A stretch of 64,000 bases of DNA, taken from Erythrophleum ivorense. Taxonomy: Eukaryota; Streptophyta; Magnoliopsida; Fabales; Fabaceae. Made by a program: the position numbers and the translations under genes. The stretch lies in NCBI GenBank assembly GCA_026724425.1, contig JAIUCV010000003.1, positions 56,437,088 through 56,501,087 on the forward strand, read 5' to 3'. The notes below the pieces were generated by a model, which worked only from the letters and a program-made list of their open reading frames with translations, did no database searches and was not told the DNA's origin. This document shows, piece by piece, positions 1 to 11,784 of the stretch; position 1 is the stretch's first letter, and each line of letters begins with the position of its first letter.

Positions 1-1258
1 TCATTAATAGCCTAAAACTCTAATTTACCTATAAGCATCTTCCGAATTACATATAGGCATTCCCCTAACCAATCCATAATTCTTTATGCAATTAATTTAG
101 AGGCTTAATCAAGAATATGTCTTAATATAGCTATGTGAGGCCAGTAGGTATATTCTTATCCTACAAGCAAATCAATCCACTCAACATTGCAAATTTTATG
201 AACCCACACTACACAATCCATGGTCAAGTCTTAAGATCCCTTTTCTAAGTTCATTTAAGTTACCCAAATTATCTAATGGTTTCCATACACTTAGAAGCAT
301 GAAACATAAGGATTGAGTAATTAAATCATACATTAGTTGCAAATAAAAAGAGTAAATACAACATATTACAAATTAGAGTTCATCACAATCCCAAATCAAC
401 AAGTTTAGCTCATAACTATAGGGAACAACAACATTGAGAATAGAGCATAAATCAAATGGGCAAAGAAATACAAGGAAAAGCAAGAGAAGAAGATAAAAAC
501 TAAATTAATCGATGAATCTTTCTCAAACCCAAGCTTCTTCTATGGCATTTAAAGCTCCAAACCCTTCTTTCTCTTCCCTAAAAGCTTCAAAATGGTGGCC
601 ACCCTTAAAAAAGTGTTGAAAACCCAAAAAAAACGCGACTAAAAAATGGTGTGTTTGGCATTTTTTATGAACTGCGCTGCAGCGGAGGTCAAAACAGAGG
701 CGGCGCAAATGAATTTCTTTCTGCAGCGGTGAAAAGCGCCACAGCACGAAATTTACTCTGCGGCTAAGTTAGCTTCGGATTCTCTATGAGGCACAGCGCT
801 TAAATTTGTCGTCGCAGTGTTGCAGTTGTTTTAGCAGCGGTTTTGAGCACCATCTTTTGCTCATTTGTCTTTTTCTTCTTTGTTTCTTCCTTTTTCTTTT
901 TGATCCTTTTCCAACAAATCTCAATAATTGTTGCTTTGCATTTCAAAACTTCTAAACTTGTTTCTTTATAATTATAATCCTACAAAAACATAAAATTTAT
1001 CTAATTAATATTTATAATCTACTAACCAAGTTAAACAATTTAACAACCTAAAAATCTAGATAAAAATACAAAATACTATGTTTACTTAACTAATATAAAA
1101 AATTAACTCAAAATCAAAGAAATAAAGCCAAAACTTACTAAATATAAACTTGATTAAAATTTATTAATTTTATATATAAAAAACATAAAATAAGTTCAAT
1201 ATTCATATGATAAATCCCTTAAAATATTAAGAAAATCATGATAATTTAGAACTTATCA
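1..1258 (-). mobile_element. LTR family B, incomplete copy
   Basis: The right end reads GAACTTATCA, so on the minus strand the LTR starts TGATAAGTTC. About 570 bases from that end (roughly 690-1258) match, inverted, the block at 23852-24426. The 5' part is AT-rich. Around 660-850 there are GC-rich words of the GCCGCGGC type, also seen in LTR family A at 14.5-16.2 kb. The copy runs off the left edge, so its other end, TSD and internal region cannot be seen. The open frame at 523-747 minus lies inside it and has no recognisable domain. Whether it is a solo LTR or one end of an element is unknown. Confidence 0.7.
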
Positions 1259-2411
1259 CATGGCCATGCTCAAATGGAAAGGTTTCCATCTGTACTATTA
1301 GTCTGCATGTAGATCGAAAAAGCGACAATCAAGTAAGATGAGGATGATATTTTCATGCTCCATACTTGATCTAGATATCGTGTGACAAAAGGGATGTGAT
1401 AAGGTTATATGATAGGTTTTATCATATCACTGATCCCTATATGATTTAGGTAGTCATAATGTCTTGTTAGAAATTGCTTGTCACTTATGGGTCAAATAGT
1501 GTTATTAGTCCACTGCCAACATTATATGAGCCTACAGGGTCGCACATAATAATGAGTCAACTCGAGCTAAAATATCTAAATTCATTGAATCTGAAATTGC
1601 GTCTAGATTCAAGGAATGTCATGTCCAAATTCATTGAATCTGAAATTGCGTCTAAATTCAATGAATATCACATTCAATCTAGGGTGGAAGAATTTTATAA
1701 ATGAATATATATATTTGATATATATTTTTTTTATAAAATTCAAAAAATATATATCCTTTAAGTAATTTAAATCAATTAGTTTTAAATTTAAATCTATATG
1801 AAAGATTTAAATTTAAACTAATATAATAATTTAAATTTAATTTATGAGATAAATTAAATTTGAATTAAGTTTTAGATTTATATTAAATAATTAGTTAAAA
1901 TTTAAATCTATTAAATAAACTTAAATTTAAACTAATCTATTTAATTCAAATTTGATTTAATTTAAAATAATATATTTTAAATTAATCAAATATATCTAAA
2001 ACCCTACTAAGATACCTCTATAAAAAGGTAAGAGGCTTGGGTTTTCTAAAACTACGGAACTAAAGAAAAATCCTAAAGAGAGAAAGTGTATAGACACTAT
2101 GCAAACACCTAGAGAAAGGAAGAGGAGAGCATTTTCTCTACTAAGAACGTGTACAGACATTGGTAAAAAGGACTAGCACGCCATTTGAGTTGAGCATCTG
2201 TTCATGTGGATACCGGTAGAGGGAATAGATTTGTAGATCAGTTCCTAAGATCTGATAGAAAAAGGTAGATATTTCTAGATTTTCTCGATTTCAACAATAT
2301 TGATGGATCCATGGGAGGGATTCAGCATTTTAATGTTTTGCTGCACATCCCAAAAATTCCCGACATTTGTAAGACTTGTTTTGCATCTTTTATGTGTGAT
2401 TGAAAGGGAGA
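1259..2411. other. Uncharacterised AT-rich stretch, possibly LTR-like
   Basis: No gene is recognised. The stretch has a 49-base tandem duplication (see 1578-1675) and a very AT-rich core (1700-2000) of repeated AAATTTAAATC words. A TATA-like TATAAAAAGG near 2022 is followed by AG-rich leader-like sequence. A TATA box followed by such a leader resembles the promoter-to-R part of a plant LTR, but I found no matching second copy or TSD, so this is only a suggestion. Confidence 0.3.
1578..1675. repeat. Two-copy tandem repeat, 49-bp period
   Basis: The unit starting AAATTCATTGAATCTG at about 1578 recurs at about 1627 with few differences. Both copies lie in a short open frame (1474-1704, plus) that has no recognisable domain. 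Confidence 0.7.
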
Positions 2412-3772
2412 TGAGCTATTGGGATTCTTTAAATCTCATTCCCTCCTCTCCAATATTCTAACATGCTAGGTGGACTAAGTAGATAAGGCAATGAGAGCCC
2501 ACACCTTGGGAGATGAGATTTTGATATCGAAGTGTATAGATTTTGTCTCTTTAAGGCCATATGAATGGCAAATGGTGTAATCCATTATTGTATATGTCCT
2601 ATGATGTTATGAACATGTATATTATGCTAATGCATCATGTATAAATGAGAGCTAAGATTATATGTATGGAAATGTGCATTTTGGACATATGGTGGTAAAC
2701 TAGTGTTATGGAAATGTATGTATAAATGGAAGTGGAATGACCAAATTGAGATGTATGAGATTTGAGACCACTTGGACAGTTTATACAAGTTATTTTTATG
2801 CTTTTAAACTTGCCTAAGAGGTGCCAAACATCAAGAAAGACCATTTGGACACATTTGGTTTCCAATATAGACCAAAAATTGACTATATTGGAAACATATA
2901 TCACTTTTTGTCTAAATGAGCTCTTCTTGATATGAGATTTGGCATATATTTAGATCTTGTTGAGAAATTTTTAGGAAGCTAAAGTCCAAGTCTATGGAAT
3001 ATTTGATGAATTTTCAAAGTTAGAAAAAATTTTGATTTTGGTTCATGATACTATTCACACTGGTCCACAATTAAATTCTATCACTCAGGGGGCAAATAAT
3101 GTCCAATTGCCCTAAGCATTTATATGGAAAAACTAGACACTCACAGTGACTTGTGCCAATTGGAATTAGCCCATTTGGATGTCTAGAGAGGGAGATATAA
3201 ATTTTTAAAATTTCTCCTTAGTATGAGACGTTTAGACATACCTCAGGTATTATTTGATTGGTTTTCGAGGTATGAATGTACCTGGGCTAGTCTGAAGTTA
3301 TTTTTCCCTCTAGCTTACATTTGTAGTTTTCCATATTGCTATCATTTTCATGGATTGAATTCTTTTGGAATTAATTGGACATTTTTTAAGTTTGTAGCAG
3401 AAAGTTATGACAGTACTATTAGCTAATAAGACCTCTACAAGTTTTTGAATGTCAAACATTTTTTGTGTTGTGATTCATGGAATGTACATATTTTATATAA
3501 AGTGACATGTGTGGCTTTCCAGAATGGCAAATAATGCTTAATTTCAATTTTTCTAAAATTAGTTATAAATTTCCAAAGTTCGTGATAGAAGTGGAGAAAT
3601 TCTGGCTTAAATTACTTCATGAGATTTTATGTGTTCTCTTACTTTCCACGCGTTGTAAGTCACTTTTAGTGATAAAAATGAATTGTATTTATGTAATTAA
3701 ATATGAGCATGTGATATATGAATTCTCATGATCCATGGGACATTGAATGAAATTTTTATACGTGATGCAACA
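2412..3772 (-). mobile_element. LTR-like repeat F, inverted copy of 62643-64000
   Basis: Read on the minus strand, this stretch aligns along most of its length with the plus strand of 62643-64000. Shared blocks include those around 2770-2850 and 63560-63640, and around 3180-3400 and 62950-63230. The 62643 copy starts TGTAACACC, a common start of plant gypsy LTRs. The matching end here is about GCAACA at 3772. The left limit is unknown because the other copy runs out of the window. Open frames at 2635-2904, 3223-3426 and 3507-3731 are chance frames inside the repeat. Confidence 0.6.
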
Positions 3773-4859
3773 TTAAAATATTCACTTTTATATGCTATTT
3801 CTTATGTTCTTGTGAAATGCATAACATGAGATCCAGAAATAGCATAAGGCAAAGCTAGAATTATATTGTGTTACACTATGTTCATACACCCTAATTGAAG
3901 GAGAATCCTTTTATTCCAAATCTTATAGTTATCACCATTTAGATTGGCAATCTCGTTTTGGATGTTAGGAAAGTTAATAAAATGAAAAACTGTAAAAATA
4001 AAACATATATGTTAAATCAAATATGAGACTAATAAATAATTGCATATCTTACCTATGCAAAACATGCTATAAAATCAAATAAAACTGCTTATGAGCTAAG
4101 TTTTATTGAGTATAATCCATATGATGAAACTAAAAAATTATTGTCCTTTCATAATTCCTATGAGTAAATTAAGAAAGGTGATTTCCTATTTCACTCTAAT
4201 TCTCCATCTAAATATAATATAAATTCTTGTAGGATAAAATGCATTATATTTAAATGAATCAATTACAAGTTTTACCCATTCCTTATAGGATTTGGTTCCC
4301 TATGTATATATAACTTAGTTAAACTAAAAATGTTGTGGCTAATTTGTAATTTAATTAAGCATATATAAATCGCTCAACTTTTTTTAAAATAAATTTGGCC
4401 TAAATATATAAATATGGCAAAGAAATCAATAAATTAAATAACATGTTAATCAAGCATAATATTAACATGTATATTTTTCCATTACATGCAATAAAAGCAA
4501 AATAAATATATCGTATATATGAGCCAATTTCATATTTGAAACAATAAATTTAATTAATTATTTATTTAAAAAAATAATAAATTCTAGAAATAAATCCAAA
4601 AAATAGTAGTTAGATACCAAAATGAACTAATGTATTAAATTCTAGAAAATCGAAATTAAATAAAATGTAGGCCAAAAATTAAATGACAAAAGTATGCCTT
4701 GTATATAAATTAATGCTATCCATGACTGAATATGATCGATGGTTGGCATGTATGGCAAGATGGACATTCATTAAAGTTGAAGGATGAGAGTTCTATCCCA
4801 CGCACCATGGCCATTTTAACTTTGTTTTAAGTAGTTCAAAAGCCATAATACTCATAATT
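3773..4859. other. AT-rich intergenic stretch
   Basis: I see no coding pattern, RNA gene or bounded repeat here. It is AT-rich with many short A/T runs and separates repeat F from repeat R. Confidence 0.4.
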
Positions 4860-5840
4860 TGATTTTCTACAGATCTCTAAGTTCATTTTTGCAAAAACAT
4901 GCAAAAAATAAATCTAAATTTTTATGATGCCAAAAACAACCATAATTGAAACTATGAAGTAAGCTACTTTCAACCAAGGTAGAGACAAAAACCACGCTCT
5001 GATGCCAAATGTAAGCTCTAAAACTTATGTATAAGTTCCAAACAGAAGCCAAGCTTACCTCCCACCATTGTTGAAAAAACTCCATATGTAATCACTGGAG
5101 CTACTCCATATGGTGTGTGAGCCTCACTCTACTCTAAACTTGGGGATCCTAACACTCCAATTTATAGGCTAAAATCCCAATGCCCCCATGAAGATGCCAA
5201 TAAGAACATGGACAAAACAACAATGCACTTGAAACGGATGCTATGAATACATAAATGGGCCGCTATGAATACATAAATGGACCACCATGAATGCACAAAA
5301 TGGACCACCTTAAATGGTCTAAAACCGAAGTAACATATAGGAAACTCACAATGCATCCGATGAATGACATTGCCTTCTATTAGGTGAAAGTAAAACATTA
5401 TGTGATTCCTCAGCAGATATGAAAGCTAAGGCAACTCAAAGTTTGTAAATTACAATAAGTCATCAACAACCCAAGATGGTAAGTGAAAAAGAATGAAAAA
5501 TGGAATTCCAGGTCTAATGATTCTTGGGTGAGGTTGCCCAAGGGAATGTCTATTTCTCAATTTCTAATTTCTACAAGCATAAAAGGAGTTATGATCTTCC
5601 TAGGCATGGTCAAGTATTATAGAGGAGAAGGATCCACTAAAGAAAGAGCTATATATGTTGGACGATTGGTGATAGAAAATCCATGATGATATGGGATGAC
5701 AAGGATATTTGATTATGGATCTTATTCATTTAAGGAAATGAAATTTGGAGAGGCTGAGCTTACGGATTACCATATGAGAAAGTTGATGCTATCAAAATTA
5801 TACCTCCATCTGCTAGGGTGATTATTGATAGTCTATTAGT
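4860..5840 (-). repeat. Dispersed repeat R, copy 1 (copia-related)
   Basis: Read as reverse complement, about 5340-5830 matches 38221-38432 joined to 40876-41200 on the plus strand, i.e. the copy at 38-41 kb with its solo LTR removed. Part of it (about 5000-5350) also matches 57480-57800, beside a decayed copia polyprotein, which suggests that R contains copia 3'-end or LTR sequence. This copy shows the uninterrupted sequence at the point where the 38-kb copy received its insertion. Open frames inside it (4867-5085, 5162-5398, 5483-5686) show no known domain. Confidence 0.65.
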
Positions 5841-6903
5841 CACATAAAAGCTTGCTTGACTGTCTCAATTAAAGAACGAAACTGAAAAAAGAAATTGAGG
5901 ATAAATTGACCCAATAATGGAAGATCCCAAGTATCTTCTTGGTCAAATTTCTGAAAATCTTCGCAGTACTAGAACAAATATAACAAAGTTAAAAGCAAAA
6001 AAAGCATATGAGGAATTAATTCAGAATGAGTCAAGTGCTTGTTTTCAACCAAGGCACTTGTAGATTTCTAAAGCCATCCCTATATACTCTGGCCCTTGAA
6101 TCACTTTCAGTTTTTGGCAATAAAGATTCAAAGGCTTTTGTGATGATTTTAAAAAGTCACCACAAAAGACTTTTAGTAGCAATATTTTGGTTGCCACTAA
6201 AATTCTAGTTGCAATTCTTCAAAAGTTGTTACTGGAAGTTTTAACAATAAAATAAACACACTTTCAATGAAGACTCATGCCTATCTCGGCTAAAACTGCA
6301 CTTTTGGGGCACCGTAAAAATTTGTCACTAAAAATCCTTTTTTTTTGGGGTAATTATTTCATGGTGTTCCTTCTCTTTCTACAACTTCTCTCCCAAACAT
6401 TCTCTTAAAACTAATATAAAATGAGTTATTAAGGTCATGATCTATTTAATGGTGTGACATTAAGATGAATTGTGGGAAATAATTCTTACGTTGACAGAGT
6501 TACATAAATAAATAAAATTACACTTAAGTGAAACTAAATATAGAATTATGTGAATAACAACTAATTGCGAGAAAGAAATTAAAAGAGCATCCCATTAGTT
6601 GTAATAGATTCATTGATAAAGTATCAATGATAAGATAAAGGTCAGCAAAGCATGGAGATGATCTACTCAGAATATAACTTTTGCAGTTGATGAAAAATTG
6701 ATAAAAACTAGTCTTTTATATAAGTGGGCTTGTCCTTACATCTCAATTCAAAACTTTAAGGCATTATATTTATGGATCATTTTTACTCATCATGTACTCG
6801 TTTTAAGGTCTAATTTTATCTAATATAAAACCTTTAGTTTACACTTGTACTCAACATAAATATGTTATTTGCTGGATCAAGAAGAATGAAAGAATTATCA
6901 AAC

Positions 6904-6949
<46 letters not shown>

Positions 6950-8455
6950 ATGAGAGTCTAATGATAAAAATTGATTTCTTGAGCTGAATCAGCCATAAAA
7001 ACTACAAGAGGATACCACACTAAAAGTGCAAAATGGCGTAGAAACAAAGAAAAATGTGAATATGCCAAATGAAGGTAGATTACTCTTATTCGTGAAGTTG
7101 TAAAACCTTTAATAGCAATAACTATTAATATTATGACATATACGCCATGACATAATCGAAATAATTATTTTATTCATTAAAATAACAGAAGCTCTATGCT
7201 ACTCATCTTTTCTGTAAGTAATTATAATAAAGAAAGCTTCAATAAAAAATAAATACAATAAAATAAAATAAAGAAAGAGGATATAAGGATTAGGAAGAGT
7301 TCAGATACAAAATTCATTCTATGGAATTGTTATCACATTAGGATTTTATTAAGATTAGAATTAGTTATTTATCATTTAAAAAAAACAAAATAGTTATCCC
7401 TTTTAGTTGCCTATTAACAATTAATCAATTAGCATTTTATTAGGACTATTATTGTCACAACAAGAAAATAAAAAATTAAACACAAAATTGTTTCTCATCT
7501 CTAATCTATAATGATTTCATCTCAAATTCATTTTGGAATGATTGTTTTTCTTGAAAAGAAATAGTAAAATTGGAGACAAATTTTTAAAAACAAAATTTTC
7601 TATCTAAAAAATTTTTGTCTCAAATTCCATTTTAAAATATTTTTAAAAAAAAATAAAATTAGAGATAGATTTAGATACAACTTTTTTATTTTAAAAATTT
7701 GAAATTAGAGATGAAATTTTTCATCTTTAATTTCATTTCAAAATAGCTACTTTTTTAAAAATATAATACTTAAATTGGAGACAAATTTGGAAATAATTTT
7801 TTTTGTCCCAAAATTAAATACTGAGTTGACTGAATTATTATTTTCTTCTTTTAAGGTTGGAGGAGTATGTGACAACTTTTTACAAAGCTACCAATTCTGC
7901 AATTATTAGGCAGAGGCTTTGATGTGAACTTGAAGGTTGCATTAAGCTTGATTACCAAAGAATCCTCCATTAAATTAGTGCCAAGCAATTGCTTCCATGA
8001 AACTTCTTTTCCTTACTTCAAGGTTGCATTAAGCTTCTCACTATTAGAGTGTTAAAAAGTTACATTTTGAACAAATCATCTCCATGTTCTTTACTCATTA
8101 GGAACCTATGCTTTCATGCAAGTGGCAAAGTCATCGGTTATTAACTGTAATAGTTATATTATTTTATAGAAGTGTTTATTAGAAAGATAATAATCTCATT
8201 AGGTAAAAAGTATGACAGTAATAATTTAGACTCATTTATTATCCCCCTATTTATTAATAATTTCTATGCAAGAGAAAGGTTTCAAAGAAATTAGTCATTC
8301 TCTTTCCTTGCCTTCCTTTTCAATAATCTCATGAGGTAAAAAGTATGACAATAATTATTTTGACAAAATTTGTGGTTTCTAAATTATTCGCTTTCCAAGC
8401 AGTGAAGAATAGGAGCTTGTAAATGCTCTATTGTTAGGCGAAAGCGTGATCCTTA
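5841..8455. other. Intergenic stretch with transposon-like fragments
   Basis: No gene is recognised. Around 6130-6330 there are words such as TTTTAGTAGCAA and GTTGCCACTAAAA, and around 7490-7830 alternating forms of GGAGACAAATTT and ATTTTTGTCTC. Such mirrored words are typical of the subterminal repeats of plant CACTA or related DNA transposons, but no ends were found. Around 8090-8350 there is a third, diverged copy of the dispersed repeat seen at 29.0-29.17 and 35.38-35.45 kb. A (GA)n run lies at 6908-6946. Confidence 0.35.
6908..6946. repeat. (GA)n microsatellite
   Basis: An uninterrupted run of alternating G and A, about 19 dinucleotide units. Confidence 0.9.
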
Positions 8456-8460
8456 GTAGA

Positions 8461-9828
8461 TGATAAATATATTTTAATTACTTAAATGGTTGTGATTTTG
8501 AGATTTTAATTAATATAATTTATAGATATTTTATATTTATTTAATTAATCTTATATCTCTTCTCATATTTATCTGCAGGATCAAATAATGTGATTTTATC
8601 ATATAAAGGATTAAAAAATAAAAGAAATAGAAGAGAGAGAACAAGAAGGCATCAGATGATGAAAAGAAACGATGGAAAGGAGAACAAAAGCGTGGGTCCT
8701 GCGTAATCAAAAGAAAGAGAAAGGGAGTGTATCAAAACTGGAAAAAAAAAAAAAAACAGAGGCAAGGGCAAGGCTTTTTGAAGCGGCTATTCTAAAGGAG
8801 TGAAATTTGGATACGTCTAAGACGCGAAAAAACCACGGGAGAAAGATTTATGCAGATTTTTTATCTTCTCATATTCACGCGGAAAAGCAAATGGAGCAAG
8901 TTTATAAAAGGAGAGGTAAAAAACTAGAAAAAAACACAGTGATCAAGGGCTTCTCTCCTTCATTATTTTCTCTATGCTCTTTATCCATTTTTTTCATCTC
9001 CTCAAAGTTTTTGAAAAAAAAAATCTGAGTCTTTCAAAGGCATGAGTGGCTAATTTCTTTGTTTCTTAGTCAAGATTATTAGGGTTTGACTCTATGAACA
9101 ATTTGTGAGAGTCTTGATTTGATTTTTTCCCTTCTTGAATATTGAAATATTTTATATTATTTTGATATTATTATTCAGTTAATTTAATTGGTACTTCATT
9201 TTAGCTGAGTAATTACTGCTAGCAAAATTTTTTTTGAATCCGTAATTGTTCATTTGATTCAGTAGATTAGCAATTCAATATCTTTGATAAATCAAAATTG
9301 TCTTTGTGTGTTGAAGAAAATATTTTTTCCGTTTTAAACATACGAGCTTATGTATTGTTGAACGGTGGTTAGTTGCTTTTCTTATTCTTAATAGTATTCA
9401 AGATTTAAATTCTAAAAGTTTATTTGAGATTGATTTATGAATGAGGTTTAATTGGAGAGTTTGTACCTTTCAAATATTCTTAAGGAAGAGCAGAATATTA
9501 GAGCTTGTTGATATTCATAACCAATCTATTTTAGAAGAGAAATTATTTTTTTTACCTTTTGGTTACTCAATGATCAAATTGGTTGAATCAAATTTAAAAT
9601 AAACCTTGGCTGACAGTTGTTTGCATTAAAGTTTTATTTATTAAAAATATTTTCTGAATTTATTTATTTTTAATTTTCTTTATCAAGAAAAATCCCATTT
9701 ATTTTCTTTTACTATTTTTGGGTTAAATAATTTGGTTAGCCCTGTGGAGTACGACCCTACTTACCCTATTTGCAAGAAATATTGTTTTGAGAGTAGGAAT
9801 TTATTTTTGATAGTTTCGACACCCATCA
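8461..9828 (+). mobile_element. Solo LTR, family D, with 5-bp TSD
   Basis: The element begins TGATAAATAT and ends GACACCCATCA. It is flanked by the identical 5-mer GTAGA at 8456-8460 and 9829-9833, the TSD size used by LTR retrotransposons. The 3' end, with CCCTGTGGAGTACGACC near 9740 and TTTCGACACCC near 9815, is the usual end of Tat/Athila-group gypsy LTRs. At 1368 bp with no internal coding region or second LTR, it is best read as a solo LTR left by LTR-LTR recombination. The frame at 8807-9028 has no known domain. Confidence 0.85.
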
Positions 9829-9833
9829 GTAGA

Positions 9834-10220
9834 ACAACTATGTCCTATAAATTATTTCCTATTTTTAGAATCTAGTAAAGGAAAAGATGTCTTAACAACA
9901 TGAGGCATCCCTATTCAAACTTCTTCCGATCCTAAGAAGCAATTACAGTGAAATGTGAGCCCCTCCTTTTGTTCTTTTCTTGGGTTAAACCAAAACCATA
10001 ACAACTAGCATTCTTTACTTAAAAATTTGGAGATTTTGGTATCTTTGAACTTTCACAAGTTACTCTAGCATGATATGTTACTTGTATATACGTGGACACT
10101 GCATCAACAAAATAATTCCTGATGATATTGAAATTATTGTGAATTAACATGCATGGATGAAAGAAGTCTATGCTCTTAAAGAATACAGAAAACAAAATAA
10201 CAATTCTATAAGATGAACAC

Positions 10221-10272
<52 letters not shown>

Positions 10273-10471
10273 AATAATAATAATAATAATAATAATAAAG
10301 GATAGAGAGAAGAAAGTCATAAAATACTTCTTGCATTAAGTACAAGCATGAATTTATATCCAAATATATATCTTAAAGAGGCAATAAGTCAAATAATTTT
10401 AAACCTCAAAGCACAATTGAAAAAGTTTACAACGTATGATTAATAGTAATATTTGTTGCTGCTAGAAAATC
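9834..10471. other. Spacer downstream of NAC-A
   Basis: This stretch contains the trinucleotide microsatellite at 10223-10298 and no recognisable gene. The apparent Cys/Tyr-rich frame at 10019-10363 minus is only the translated microsatellite. The 3' UTR of NAC-A should lie in the right-hand part. Confidence 0.5.
10223..10298. repeat. Compound microsatellite (AAC)n-(AAT)n
   Basis: About 16 CAA units run directly into about nine TAA units. The change from CAA to TAA at one edge fits C-to-T substitution spreading through part of the array. Confidence 0.9.
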
Positions 10472-11784
10472 CTACAAGAATGAGCCCACCCAAGAGTGGA
10501 AATTTTCTTTAATCTCATTTGTCCCTTCTTCAAAGAAAAGTTCTTGGTCATCCAGCATGGTCGGTATAGGCATATTCAAAAAAATTTCATCATCTAAAAG
10601 CGGGTGGGAATCCTCTTTCTTCTTCTCTGCTTCAATGCCCTTTTGATTTTCTTCATCAAATTGAAGTTGAGAAAAATTATTATTTTGTTCGTTTGAAAAT
10701 CCTTCTCCATCACAAATGATTGATGGAGTGTTCTCTGATTCATCTTCTCCAAATTGATGAAATTGCTCATTATTAGGAGAAAAATTGTCTGGCGCTTCAC
10801 TAGAACGGACTGAATGAATATTCTCTAATCCAGTATCCTTTTGCATATTCACATTTTCCTTCTCTATTTCTATGCCATTTTGCTCATTGTCTGGTGCAGT
10901 ATCATTTCGCAGCCTTTTAGACCTTGACTGATCTAGCTCAAAATATAAATTTGTATCTTTGAGCTCTATCTCTTTTCTCTTGTTTTGCATCTTAACAATT
11001 CTCTCATTCTTTCTAATTCGGCAAATAACATAATCAGTGATCTGTAACAGTTTAAATTTCAACAAATTTAATTAGTATAGACTTTTATGAAAAAGGAATA
11101 ATAATAATTATTAAAAAAAATAAAAGGGACAAATACACATATAAAATGTTATCCAACTAGGAACCCGGTTACAAAGATGTTATTATATAAAATATAAATT
11201 ACTTCACATAAGCATAACAGCCCTATTGTAAAAATTACTCTTGATAAATTAAATAAATAAATCAAAAAACAAAGGATGCAAAGAAAAGAAAAGGCATTTT
11301 GCATATAATATATATATATATATGTATATATACTCACTTGAGAATGATGAGAAAATTGAGACGGATTTAGGGAGTACTCATGCATGATCCATTCACCATC
11401 ATGATTGGTTTCGCTTTTCTCAAATCGAAACCTCTTCATGAATCCAATACACTGATGATTCCCGTCAAGCATAATCTCCTTCTCAATGGCTTCTCCTTGC
11501 CATGACCCTATCCCCACCTTTCTCACGACGCGCTTGGCCTTAGGGTTCTTTCTCTTTAGCCTTGTGAAGAAATATAGGTCTTCTCCCTGAGAAGACTTAA
11601 CGACGTTCTAATCATAGCGTTTCCATATATCCCATGGGTTCTCATTTCCATAAAGATCACACTCGAAAACCACACCTTCAGCTGGTAATCCTTGACCTGT
11701 GACTTTATTGTAAAGATAACCTCTAAGAAGTTCAACATCTGTCGGAAGAAATCTCACACCAGGTGGCACCATAAATGACGACAT
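10472..11784 (-). pseudogene. NAC-A: NAC transcription factor gene with one in-frame stop
   Basis: Exon 1 is 11338-11784 and exon 2 is 10472-11041. The intron has GTGAGT at its donor (11337) and TTACAG at its acceptor. Exon 1 encodes a NAC domain: VPPGVRFLPTD, VVFECDLYGNENP, DLYFFTRLKRK and WIMHEYSLNPS. Exon 2 starts ITDYVICRIRKNER and continues into an acidic, Asn/Gln-rich tail with MLDDQELFFEE near the end. The start at 11784 matches the start of NAC-D. Codon 59 is TAG (11608-11610). Everything else is open: 148 codons in exon 1 and 189 in exon 2. NAC proteins bind DNA in the nucleus through this domain and regulate through the tail. The relic at 48852 suggests that the lost residue was Gln, giving a CAR-to-TAG change. 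It could be a young pseudogene, an allele or a read error. The AT-rich TATA region lies at about 11869-11884. Confidence 0.85.

Noticed and set aside
10019..10363. Frame with long Tyr and Cys runs, possible Cys-rich peptide
   Set aside because: It is the translation of the AAC/AAT microsatellite read on the other strand and has no independent coding signal.
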